Assembly: GCA_029945375.1 (NCBI GenBank)
Contig: CM057057.1
Coordinates: 1,054,001-1,118,000, forward strand
Direction: 5' to 3'
Length of the DNA: 64,000 nucleotides
Source: Agaricus subrufescens
Taxonomy: Eukaryota; Basidiomycota; Agaricomycetes; Agaricales; Agaricaceae
The notes under the pieces are model-generated. The model saw only the letters and a program-made list of their open reading frames with translations. It ran no database searches and was not told the origin of the DNA. The stretch's first letter is position 1. Each line of letters opens with the position of its first letter. Both the position numbers and the translations under genes were made by a program. This document shows positions 33,335-45,584 of this stretch, one piece after another.

Positions 33335-36300
33335 TTATGCTTCATCAGGGTATGGAATCACATAAAATGCTCGACCTGTTTCAAAATCCCATTCATTGAC
33401 AATTTTCGAGTCATCTTCAGTATATTCATATTCAAAAGCTGCGAACCGCCCCCATGCTGGTCCACCAATCAGAGCTTGAAGTTGTGGTCTGCGCTGCTGA
33501 AACATCCGAAGATTTGATATGTGGTACTTAAGGTCTTTCTCATCTTGGATCTAGAATAGAATACATATCATAACACATCGGTATACTACACACCCTAAAA
33601 AAATTTAACCTTACATAATCAACCCACCAAACCCCCCCCTCGCGGTCTGGTCCACCATTTTCTACTGTATCGTAGTGTTCAAGGTGATCAAGTTTGAGCT
33701 CTTGAAGCGCGATTTGATGAAAGAGATTTCTAGAGCTGAGCTCCATCTGATATGTCTACAAACCAAATTAGACTCCGATGATACAGCGTAAATTAGGCAC
33801 TTACATTCCAGAGATTAAACAACGTCACGAAAAATTCACTTTTGGCATGAAGAATTTGAGATACTGTAAAATAATCTAATTGACCAAGTATGTCAAAGAG
33901 TAGACCCTGAATTTGCGGCGATTCAAGCTCATCAGGCCCATATTTACCAACTTCAGCTAATGCGTTGTTAACATCATAAGAGAGCCACTCGGAGACGAGC
34001 TCCTCATCAAAGTCATGACTTGATAGGCTGAAATCAGAATAACGCTGTGAAAAATATGTAGCCCACTGAGATTTATCTAGTTTATTAAATTCAGGACAAG
34101 TGGCTATATATGATACAAAAACTCACCAGATGGACCACGACACCACCTCTTGTAGCCTAACCAAAAATTATATAGCACCTGAAGTGCAGTGATTAAAGAC
34201 TGCCTTGTTGGGGTAGAGAATTTCTTGGAGCGGGTAGAGTCTACCAGATATCCATAAAACGAAGCATGAAAGGTGATAGGCTCCGAAGGGTCCCCAGGAG
34301 GTGTCAGAAGCATCGGATAGCAACCATTGAGTGCAGCATCAACCACATTCAATTTGGTGCCAAAGATAACAGAGATGCCTGTGGGATATTGAAGACTGAT
34401 GAAGGAAACTGAAGATATTCTATTATTGAGTAAAACATCCAGCACTTGTTTTGTGGTCGGCCACATGTCAGGAGAGATGGAATCAAGGATATGGGTGTAT
34501 AACGCATCAACATAAATGAAGGGATGATCATCAGACGGATCAACTTCGTCAATGAGAGCTAGCAGCTGGTCGAGACGTGTGATGGGGTTGCCAGCAGCAT
34601 AGGGAGAGTCGTCAATGAATCGGACGGCTATACTGCCAAATACGAAGTGATGAGACACAGCACCTGCTAGTTTGCGAAATTGCTCCCTGCTCGGCCAAAT
34701 CAGTGGTACCGTTTGTGGATATTTTGCGCGGATTTTGTCAAAATTGTGGTTGAGGAAGTGTTCCGCATCATGGTAAAAGTTGGAGGGTGTAATAGGGATG
34801 ATAAAGTATTGGCGCCAAAAGTAGTCTGATTCAGGTTCGTAGTCTGATTCAGCTTCATCAAGCTGAAGCCTGAACAAAAGGCAACCGGTTTCAAAGGTTC
34901 CACAAGATAAGACAGGAAGCCGTGGATGGTACGATTGAAGGTGTGATATATCACGTAAAATTTGATAACAACCCTAAAAAGATATATTAATACAGTGGAT
35001 ACATCAGCGATTTGTTTCTTACTTGAGGACTTAGGCCACCAAAAGAGTTGTCATTATCATAATGCAAAACACAAGCTAGATCTATTTCATCATGAGAAAA
35101 TTGGAACTGTTCCAACCTCATTGCTGTAATGATCCCTCTAGACACAAGCGTATCACGGTAAGCCTACACCAAAAGTTAGCAAAGGCAAGGCATCTAAAAT
35201 AGTAGAAAATCATTTTACCTCCCACATGTCAAACAACCAAGGCCATAACTTACTTGTTTCTTCACCTGAGAATATGTCGCATGCGGTACCATATTCCACT
35301 TGGCTCAGTAGATTGAAAAACTGATCCTGATCCTCTTTTGGTGAAAACGTCATTCCATTAGGATCGTGCTTTTCAACCAAAATGGTAACTAGTGCTTCGT
35401 GAATGTATGATATAAGTGATTCGTGGAAGTCTTCAATACGTGACTCATGGGATTCTTCACTAAGGGAGTAAAGGATTAGGATGGTATTGTAAATAAAGTT
35501 TGGTGCCGGGCTTTTCACTCACTTCTGTTCATGGAATATCGTTGAAAAATATTTGACCCATCGGTCTTTATACGTGAGGCCTAAATAATTGGTATTTTTA
35601 TATGATGTACGAAATTATTCCAACCCATTTACATACCCGAGGTTGGCGGATGATTAATCTTAAATTTCTCCCAAACACCGAGACACGACTTGAGCAAGTC
35701 TTCTTCCACATCTCCAAGGGATATATAAAATTTTTGAGACCGAGTCGGGTCCAGCAAATAGTCACCGAATGAGGCATGATAAAACAGCATTTGTTGAAAG
35801 ATGGCATCAGGAGCATCAGACACATTGACGAGGGAATAGCAACCATTGAGTGCAGTATAAACAATGGTCAGTTCGAGACCAAGAATGATTGCAATACCAG
35901 CTGGTGTCCTCAGCTCGTCGTTATAGTCTTTTGTGGCCGCCAGAAGAAATCTGAGAATACGCTTTGTAATCGGCCATATCTCATTTGGAATGTCTTCCAG
36001 AATGCGTGAGTACAGAGCATCCAGGTGAGCGAATAGTTGACTACTAGATGAGGACATAGGACTGCTGAGAGGAGATAAGACTTGATTGAGGCGTGTGGGA
36101 GGAGCATATCGACGATCCGCGATGAACCTAAGTGCCGTCTCAGCAACGATAAAAAGGCCAGATGCGGCGGCGGCTAATTTCGAGATTTGCTCTTCGCTAG
36201 GCCATTCCTTTGGTACCCTTCGCGGAAACTCTCTCCGTATTCTGTCTAGGTCATTCCTTATGAAAAGCTCGACGTCTTGGCAGGATTTCCAGGAGTTTGC

Positions 36301-37466
36301 GGGAACGTCCATGCGCCAACAGGATGGTATGACGTCCTCTTCTCTGAACGTGTCAGTGATGTGTGATTCTGGGCGACTCGAAATAGCCCAAAGAAGGGGA
36401 ACGTCAGGATGCTTGCGGACAAAATCAGCAACGAGACGAATGATCTGCTGTTGCGGTTCAAGTTCATTGAGCTCGTCGAGCCCATCCAGTAAAACACCCC
36501 ACGGTTTCGAACCAGCTCCAATCTTCTTATCAACAAACGGTTCCACAATGAACGTTTTGAACTGGACCTCAATCCCTTTGTTGACTAGCTCGGGGTCTCG
36601 ATCAAGCTTCTCAATGATGTAGGCGCAGTATTCCTCGATACGTACAGCAAGCTGGTAGCCAACTGTGAGGAAGAGATGTCGGGAGGAGTTACGTTTGTTC
36701 GGACGAGAAATAAAGACAGATGCTCCCAACTCCTGAGCTTCCGCAAGTTTGTCGGCGAGAGTCTGCATGATCGCCGATTTCCCGACCCCCGCCGGACCAA
36801 CTATCCAGAGGAGCAATTCGTCCTTTGCTTTATCGTAGAACCAAGTAATTATACGTTCATTGATTTCGATCCGAGTACCAGGGTGACATTTGGGAACGGG
36901 TTCGCGAGCAGACGAGTCGCGATCAGCACCGGGGATGATATTCCCGGAAAGGTGTTTCATAGCTTGAAGACACGTCAACCTGGAGCACATGCAGATACGC
37001 TGGTACCTTACCTTTGCTTCGTTGATCACTACTGATATTGATCGTCGTCCTCGTCGAAGTGTCAACCATGGTACAATTGTTGACGGCAAAATTACTACTA
37101 TGGCTGAACAAGCCATCGCCTGATCCTACAACAAATCCTGAGACTGTACAGAATATCAGTACACTGAGCCAATATGCGATCAGAGCGTTTATGACCTTGA
37201 CTAGTAGATGCATGTCCCATATCCAGTGCACGGTGGCTCGGTGACGGCTCACCCATGACAGCAGCAGCAGCGAGAGCAGAGGAATGAAGAGTTGGAGAAG
37301 AGGTTTGTGCAATAACTGAGAGACCTGATGCAGAAATGAGCGGACTGTTTATTGAAGACCAATAATCAGCGTACTCACCGCCAGCCACAGCATCATCCCT
37401 CTTCTTGGAGGAAAACGGCTTGCGAATGAGAGCCTTCAACTTTTCACGTTTTGATCCTGGGTCCAT
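33335..37466 (-). CDS. NACHT NTPase with duplicated post-NACHT module (gene 3)
   Basis: Multi-exon gene, about ten short introns, apparently intact. Proposed start 37466 (MDPGSKREKLK). After a low-complexity N-terminal exon and the NNCTMVDTSTR exon comes the NACHT exon (about 35637-36970) with P-loop GPAGVGKSAI, Walker B LLDGLDELNE, SSRPESHITD, WPSEEQIS and FYHASFGDYLLDPTRS. Further exons carry KHDPNGMTF, then a second module (34104-34877) with WPSREQFRKLAGAVSHHF, FIYVDALYTHILD, WPTTKQVLDVLL and FHASFYGYL but no Walker motifs. The last exon has QLQALIGG, AFEYEYTEDD and PYPDEA, stop 33335-33337. Such fungal NLR-like STAND NTPases are proposed self/non-self sensors; the ligand is unknown. Splice sites were placed by eye. 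Confidence 0.82.
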
Positions 37467-39910
37467 AGCGGTGTGCAAGAAGGTTGGTTGGAAAAGGGAT
37501 GCTCAAAGGTCTGGTCAGAGTGGCAGGATGAGGCACGATGACCAGTTTCTCACAGGCTGTGGTCGACAGATTGGCGCCGGTTGAGTCCCAACGTGGCCTG
37601 ACATTCAAATCCCATGCATCTTACCTCATAGCATTGGCGACAATTCCTGAGGCATTCGTCTGCGCAAATGACAGTCCATTTGACAACACGTTCATATTGA
37701 TAGCTACATTGACATTGACATGCAAACCATTCTGTTACACAATAATTGAATGAATACCGTAGCTAAATAGCATCCAGGCGTAAACTTAAACAATCGCATC
37801 TTCACTTCGGTATCTTGATTCCTCGCAGTAATCAAACAAGTCCAGCCTTGCAGACGGGATCTATCACTTTAAGAAGTCAGCACATCCGGTAGGATTTTAA
37901 TTCTAAATGATGCAGCATACCTTGAGAGCCACAGTGACGAAGGAAGATCGCTAATGAGTTATCTGCAGTCGGAGACGACTGCGCTGATGGACATATTATG
38001 GGCTCCAAAGATCAGTCGTGCCGCCGGGCAATACCCAGAGGGATCAACAAAGTCGCCAGGAAGAAGCGTAGACAGGAAAGGTATGCAGTTGGAAGAAAGC
38101 AGATAGAGCATCGTTGTTGGCACCGTTACACCAAAGAAAGTTCATTATCCTTGAAAGCCGTCGTCTTTAAGATAGATGTGATGCGACATTTTCATGCTGT
38201 GATGCGCTCGGATCTGTCCAGGTCAATGAGAGGCACATTCATTGCCAGTATGGAGATACCTCTGCAGGCTGTCCAGAATGGGTGGTCAACGAAGGCGGGC
38301 TGGTAAGGAAAAGACGTGGTGGGTCTGAAGGTAAGCTCAGACGAAACCCTGTCACAGAGATGTCACAGGATCCCCATGTAACGGTAAGACGGAAAACGAA
38401 TTGATATTCTTCGCCCATTCTGCGCTTTATCAACACCGGAGATGGACGGGAAAGATGAGCAGGCAGTTGTAGATCGTCATCCTGCCAGGCCCACGTTATC
38501 ATCTCCTTAGTGGGTGTCCAGAAGTGTTCCGGTTTACGCTCATCCTATCACCTTTTTCAGTTTCACCACCAGGTCCTCAGACACGCCAGCGAAATATCTA
38601 CGAACGGGTCTATGAATGGGAAGACGTTGTTGAATGATAAAACTCTGAGTGACCAGAGTATTGGAGCAGAGGGCGTCGATTTGAGGGTTTTGACGTTGAC
38701 GACGGGTTATGCCGATCCGTGCTTATCCATGAATGGGTGGAAAGATCCTTGGAGGCGGGGACTACAACGAATAATAGGGGTTTTGCAGGTTACTGGTGTA
38801 TATGCTGAAGGGGGAGAAAGGGAAGCATTAGACGGCAAGTATGGGCTACTGCATAGCATGCTCCAAGTAGAGGGGACGTCGATGTATGAGTGCCCCAGTC
38901 GAAAAAGGAGGCTTTCAAACGCAGCAAAGACGCGGCAGCCGATGGTGTTCGTATTGCCTGATTTGCAGCAGCCTGAACGTGGGCCATGGGTGGTAAGCCC
39001 TGCGTCAGCCGGGGCGGACAGCGCAGGCTAGCTGAAAAGGAAGCGGTTAGCAAAGAGGGCTTGTACCGAGCGAGAGACAAACCGACCAATTGATTGATTG
39101 GGCAGCAAGCCAGTGCGCAGTGGTCGGTTGTGCACACTAGAATTGAAACCGAGTTGAGACTGGCTGGCTGCGAACCAAAAATGCTGGGCCTGAGATACGG
39201 GAGCCGCGAGTAGACAAAGACTTTGGCAGATGATCGTGGACTTGAATTCCAGTCGACTAGAGATTCGTTGCCTGGAGAGGTAGCGTTTTTTTGTTTCTCA
39301 TGGGGTACCTTGGATTCGACGAAATGTAGTAGCCTGCAGCGCCGTAAGCAGGCGATCGTCTTTGGCGAGGCCCGGTCACGAGACCATCGCCCCTTTCTCC
39401 TCTCCACCCCACTCAGCGGGTCCCTGCCATCCTTTTCGCCCACTGCAGCTTATGCGCCGTGAGTGGGCCCGCCTGACCTTCGCAGTCTGCCTCAGCGAAG
39501 ACGCTCCGCTCGGGCAGGGAAGCCAAAGTCGAATGCTTTCGCCCAATCTCGCTCACTCGTCTGTATTCGTACCTGTACTTACTCTAGTAGTCCCCTCACA
39601 CATACACACACACTCTCTCTCATGTCGTCCATCGTATGAATTTAAACCTTTGTTCACCTGGTCCTCGAGAAAACGAACAAGCCTGGCAAAGACAGACTCA
39701 TTAGCGATACAGTCCTGAACCACGACTTGCGGCCATCTTGAACATTCTGGCCCGTATCCCCACCGTTCTCCCGTTTCCGAAGCACGCCTTGTCCTCGTCG
39801 TCATGATCATACGCGAGGAACCTGTAACGAATACACTTCCAGTCACGCTAGGATTTGCCCCACAGTTATCTGCCTGACTCAGCATATAATTCAATCTTGC
39901 GCATCACTCC
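37467..39910. repeat. Duplicated block P, copy 3 (upstream of NACHT gene 3)
   Basis: Closely similar to copy 2 over much of its length. TGTCAC pair at 38350-38366. A 217-codon minus-strand frame at 38790-39443 is broken in the other copies, so I do not call it a gene. CA/CT microsatellite near 39600. Confidence 0.7.
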
Positions 39911-41777
39911 AGCCACTACCAAACTGGTGCGTCCCCTCCTACCCATGTTGAGCTACCTATTCTTAAACCTCGACACTCCAGCAAGGAATATCATGCCTCC
40001 ATGAGACTGGAAATTTCTCGGCTGCATCGCTAAACAGCATGACGAACACGCCTTATGCACTAGACCAAAGTCCTGATAGCTGGCATGCTGAACTCTCCGA
40101 TGGTCTTATATTGAGACCCTGCACAATAATCTACTGCCATGAATTACCACCGCGGACTCCGGCACTGTCTCCAAAAACATTTGGAGAAGTTTATTCACCC
40201 GAAAGAACCGAAGGTGATCCGTCACCTCTAACAATCCGTTATCATATACCTCCGCATCTCGTGCCACTGAGCAGCGATGATCATGATCTGAATGGGTCAT
40301 TCCAAAGTCATAGCGACGACCAGTGTTGAATGTTGAAGTATAGTAAACCGGTAGGGAAAAATCCAACTGGCTGCTGTTCCTCGTATTAGAGTATGTTGAT
40401 TGTTGATTGTTGATCTGTTTATTGACATTCATCTTATCGTCTCACAAGTTCTCAGTCCGATCAGTGGCAAGAATACATCAAGCTGATCTGGACAACTACA
40501 GCACGAATTTTTCAAAACGCTTTCAGAGGTCCAGTCGCCAAATTCCCCCTTGATGACCGTTACTTCAACTAAACAGGTCAAAGTGCCTTCGTGCTTGCGA
40601 TCGTCGCATTGCTCTCGACTACCTCGATCTACACTATACGTGCTATTATGTCATTTTCCTCTCATTGATACGTACCAAGTCACTAATAGTTCTAAAATAG
40701 TACGTTGAATTCATGCGGGGGAATGCCGTTGCTATTCACGGCTACAGGTTGTCGACAACTCACTTTGTCTTCTGATACTACTGCCTAATGACCCTTGCCC
40801 AAGCTGCTTCAGTATTCTCTAGACGCATGCACACTATTCTGTGACCACCCCCCCTTAGATGTCGTCGTTCAGCATGAGGCCAAGAGTCCCCTGCCTAACC
40901 GTTTGGTCTTGCCACTATGTACGCGCTCTTTTGATCCCGCTTGTTGAATTTCGCTTCCATCACTGATCATAAAAAAGAATAGCAGGAGCTCAACTACACC
41001 TGATTCGAAACTCAACTTCCTGGCTTAGTTGACTCAGATCTGTAGCCTCTAGGCTGGAGATGATAATTCTTTTGAATATACTGAATTCCAGGTACGCACT
41101 CTATTCTTATCTTCGAGACTTCTCTCATCGACAACGTTGATGCAGTTATCATACCATGCTTCCTTCCCTAGCTTGTCATTGTCGACACGAAATCTTTTTC
41201 ACCTATAAATAACTGTATCGGAAGGACATCGATCCTACGTTCTTATATGGGCTTACCCAATCAGACGAGCCAACGCAATGCAAAGCTGGCAACCATCACG
41301 TCCAGACAAAGATACATCTGCGTCCCGCCAAGTATGCAGCCTCTGTTGTGAAGGGTGCCATTTGAGTGGATCTTCATAAACCTGTGCAGTGGATAGCACG
41401 CGCAGTATGGTAGAGGGTGGACGTTTTATTAGATAAAGAGGGTTGTATCCCTGTAGGTCCATGAGGACTAGACCAGCGTTCGAAGTACTGTAGCGGTATA
41501 AACTTAGTGTAAAAATACTCGCTGTGAGCAGTCTATCGCGTTACTGTGTCGACAATTCCTTCGTTCATTGTTTGAACCCCAGCATCCTGCCCCAGAAAGA
41601 ACTTACACGCTGCGAGGTGTGCGCTGATACCCGCATGGTGTAGTGGCTGCTCAGGGAAATAAGAAATGTTACTAATCCACTTCGGTACCTTCGTTCTTAT
41701 TCTCTATCCCGTCAGCGGTAGGAAAGCAATGTCATGAATTTGGATGATAGACTAGAAAAGCTCGAGACAAGTTGGTA
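39911..41777. repeat. Duplicated block R, copy 2, and unassigned sequence
   Basis: 39950-40930 matches about 5800-6900. From about 40950 to 41777 I recognise nothing; a short minus-strand frame at 41253-41462 has no known domain. Confidence 0.5.
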
Positions 41778-43445
41778 TTATGCTTCATCTGGGTACGGAA
41801 CAACGTAATATCCTCGATCTCCAAATTCCAGCTTACGAAAGAGGCCCGTGAAATGCTTTACTTCCAAGTCATCTTCTGTGTATTCGTATTCGAAAATTGC
41901 AAATCGTCCTCCTGCCACCCCGCCAATCAAGACTTGGAGCTGTGGTCTGTGATGTTGAAAAAGCTGAAGCCCAGATATGTAATCGGGTTGCTGATGATGT
42001 TCATCCACTGGTAACTGGAATAAGATGTCAAGTTATTAATCCGTCGTCGGATCAAAAGAGGATGTATCTCACTTTTCCTCTAACAACCGACTGCGTCTCA
42101 TTGCCCACCCGGCGGCTCAATGTATGAGAAAAATATCCGGACAAATCATCAAATCGGAGCTTTTGAAGCTCGATTTCAGAAAAGAGACCTCTACTTGCGA
42201 GCTCGACCTGATGTGTCTAGCAGGTACAGTATGCACAATCAGTCCTAGGGCAGGAGCCGCGGAATTTAGTACTTACTTTCCAGATAGAAAACAACCAGAT
42301 AACAAACAGTTGCCGGTACCACTGGATCATCGAGACAGCAAAAGAGTCCAACTTGCTGAGTACAAAGAATACTTAATCCCGAATTTGCTTTGACTGCATT
42401 TCATAGAGCCCATTTTGTGTGATTAAGATGAGTGCCTCGTGAATGTCACGCAGTAGCATGTCTTTGACAGGTTGTGATGGGACAACATCTGGGTGATAAT
42501 ATTGATACCACTTCCCCTCACCTTATCTAAGTTAGCGCTACTAATGATCGTATATAAAAAGATGAACATACTAGAAATTCCATGACATTGCGTCCTGAAG
42601 TTCAGCCAAATATTGTGTAACACCCGAAGTAGAGGCTCCTTCGGAACATGGAACTTCTTGGACCGGGTAACGTCCATCAAATACTCGCGAAATGAGGTTT
42701 GGTAAATCATCATAGGATGAGAACCGAAGCCTGTAACCAGGACCATAGGGTGACAATCATCAAGTGCGGTGTAAACTACATCCAAAGGAATGCCAAAAAG
42801 AGCGGAGATACCCTCGGGAGATGCAAACGAGCCGTAAAAACATGAAGTGGTCGTACTGTTGAGTAAAGTACCTAACACTTGTCGTGTCGTTGGCCATATG
42901 TCGGAAGGAATAGCACTGAGAATGTGAGCGTAGAGGGCGTCAATATAGATGAATGGCTCATCATTGGAAGGATTGACTTCATCAATGAGAGCTAGAAGGC
43001 GGTCAAGCTGTTGGAGAGGATTGGCGAAATAGGATTCCTGGATGAATCGAAGCGCTATGTGGGCAAACGGAAAACAATGAGACACAGCACCAGCAATTTT
43101 CAGAAATTGCTCCTTGCTTGGCCAAGTTGGTGACAGTATTCGAGAATACTTTCTTCGAATTGCTTTGAAGCTTGTTTCGAGAAGATGTTCGACATTATCA
43201 TGAGAACTGTAGTTGGGGAATGGAAAGGAGAGATATTTGAAAACTGGAGGTCTAAATGTGTAAAATGTATCGTGGAGTCCTAGCTCCGATGCGTCAACTT
43301 GATGCCTGAAAGCTAGAAAACCATTCCCGGGTTCGCCAAATGCCAGAACAGGAAGCTTGGGATTACATGATTTAAGGTGTGATATGTGGTCGTGAATCCC
43401 ACAAAAATTTCCCTGAAGGATATTAATCAGCAAGAAGACGCACAT
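41778..43445 (-). pseudogene. NACHT-family fragment: second module and C-terminal domain only
   Basis: Reads the P-loop-less second module (42571-43445) with PKLPVLAFGEPGNGFL, WPSKEQFLKIAGAVSHCF, LDRLLALIDEVNPS, IDALYAHILSAIPSDIWP, and YQTSFREYLMDVTRS, then exons ending in QLQVLIGGVAGGRFAIFEYE and YPDEA, stop at 41778-41780. It is more diverged than the copies in genes 2-4. Upstream of 43445 there is no NACHT exon: homology stops and block Q sequence begins. It is therefore 5'-truncated, or a standalone gene of the second module. The frame is open over 340 codons, so a product cannot be excluded. Confidence 0.7.
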
Positions 43446-45584
43446 CAGAAATTGTTTTGAACCCTGACCATGCTATATTCTGGTTGAAGGCGCAATTTCT
43501 GGTCAAGGTCACCTTGTCACACCGTTGTCACAGCCTCTACCGTTCTGATGTCAAGAGATCGTTCAGCCACGGTTTTTCTCACGAGCCGATCACCTACAAC
43601 ATACAACTAAGCACTCGCCCAGACTATGTTGCCCATTCACAGTCGCTCACCGTTTTTTCAGCGACACGCTCGTGTCGAGTAACTGCCTAGAAATAACCTC
43701 AATCAAGCCCAGAATCTGCCTTGGGGTCATCTCTCTCTGCGACTGACAGTGAAAGCAGCTCGATCGGTCTGGATGCACTTGTTCGGCCGCTGACACGCTG
43801 GTGCGTTCTTGACTGTTCATGTCGGCAGCATATTCTTAATACATGACGTCTCCGCAGAGTATCTCATGCCGTCATGCACACCGCACTTGTTGCTCAACGC
43901 TGCTGAATATCGTCACGAATGCTCCTCCCGAGGAAAGTCTGGATGAACATACCGCCATCTTCATCAGTTTCTTGCATGCCTGTTACCACACCCAGGCTGT
44001 TACACCTTTCGGCAACCTTTACAGAACATTCTTCCCAGCAGGCGGCGACTACCACCGTCCTGTTACCTTTTGCCTCTGCTTTTTGTGTATTGGGCCTAAA
44101 ATGACCCATGATCTGAAGAATCATTCAAAGGCCATTGTGACGGGGGCTTCTGACCTAGGGACCACTATAAACGGGAGCTGATAGAGATGTTCCACGCCTG
44201 CCATTCCGCTGCCCAAATTCCGGCAAAAGGTACGTCGCTGTATTCATGGTTACTCTTCGGAGAAACTCACAGATTCTTATCAGTGACTCGTATATATCAA
44301 ATCTACTTGGCCAACCATGGCTCGGTCGTTGTATACTGTGGCATGAAACACCGTCACTTTTCGAATCTCTCAGAAAGCCGGGCTACTATTTCATCCGCCC
44401 TGGGCACAATGCTTTCACGTTTGTGATCGGCATACCCCTCCCAATCGTCTTGGGCACCCCCTCAGCGCATGTGCTGCGCCTACTCTTGTTCAAAGCATCC
44501 CGGTCAGTAGCCACTTATGATAGTGATGAATACGCACTCACTCAATAGCAGATTTCCAAATAGGGTGCCGATTTCACGCGGAGGAAATGCTGTTGCTTTA
44601 CCAGTGATAAGTTCTCACCCGCACCCTCCAACATTCAAACACTACAAGACCAGCCCGTCCCTCTCATCTCATGGATCGCTTATGCGCTACATACCCTCAT
44701 CGCTCCCCCTCCAACCATCGCCGCTCAGCATGACGCCAAGAATACCCTATCTAATCGCAGCGCCTCGTCAGTATGTACGTGTTCTCTGAATCTCAATCGT
44801 TATATTTCGGTTCCATCACTGATGCTAAAAAGGGATATTGGTGACTCGATAACGCGTGATTGGGCATTCGCCCCGCCGACTTGCTCGATCCCAACCTGAT
44901 TTCAACCTCTATTCGTGTTACATTTCACACTATCGGGATCCAACGGTGTTCTAAATCTGGTGCGGACCCGGGGCGCCTGGCTGGCCCCCTATATGATGGA
45001 GAGGGTGAAGAGGTTGCTTGATAGTTTATAATTGTATTCCATTCCGGGTGAGTGGCCCGCTCTTGTTTCTAAGGCTTCTCGTTGACAGCAATGATGTAGA
45101 ATGACCCCCATATGGACTTCTTTTACTCTTTGCTGTCGTCACATAGAGATTCCTTCGAGGCGAAATGTGATTATGTCGCCATGTTTTCAACCAGCAGGCT
45201 TTTGTCAGCCTATAGAGTCGCTGCGCTCTTGGGCGCCCTTTTGCTATTGCCCAACATATCTTGATAAATCTGTGGGTCTCCCCGAACACTCCAGAGCTCT
45301 TGCTGGGCTGCGTCCCTGGACAACATGCCACACACGCCCTATGTACAGTCACCCAAAGTTTAGGTGAACGTACCATCGCCAAGCTTGTGCACTGGACGTT
45401 TCAGTCATCGCCCGTTGAGGATCTATTCACCATTTCCTTGTAACCTCCTCCTATCTCAACGGCTGTTAATTAATAAAAAATTGTACAACATTCTCACTGC
45501 TTATCAAGTCCGCCAAAATCAGAATCAAGAATTTGAATTCGAGAAAACGTAACGCATACAAAAGTACAAGGATTAAAACTACAT
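43446..45584. repeat. Duplicated block Q, copy 3 (3' of NACHT gene 4)
   Basis: Non-coding. Starts at the truncation point of fragment 5 with the CAATTTCTGG phrase and a TGTCAC pair (43515-43531). Carries the uninterrupted GAGAG site (44999-45003) that element 2 occupies in copy 2. Confidence 0.7.

Noticed and set aside
38790..39443. Long minus-strand frame (217 codons) in block P copy 3
   Set aside because: The homologous regions near 5.0 kb, 22.7 kb and 51.2 kb are broken by stops and shifts, and no domain is recognisable; an accidental frame in duplicated non-coding DNA is more likely.
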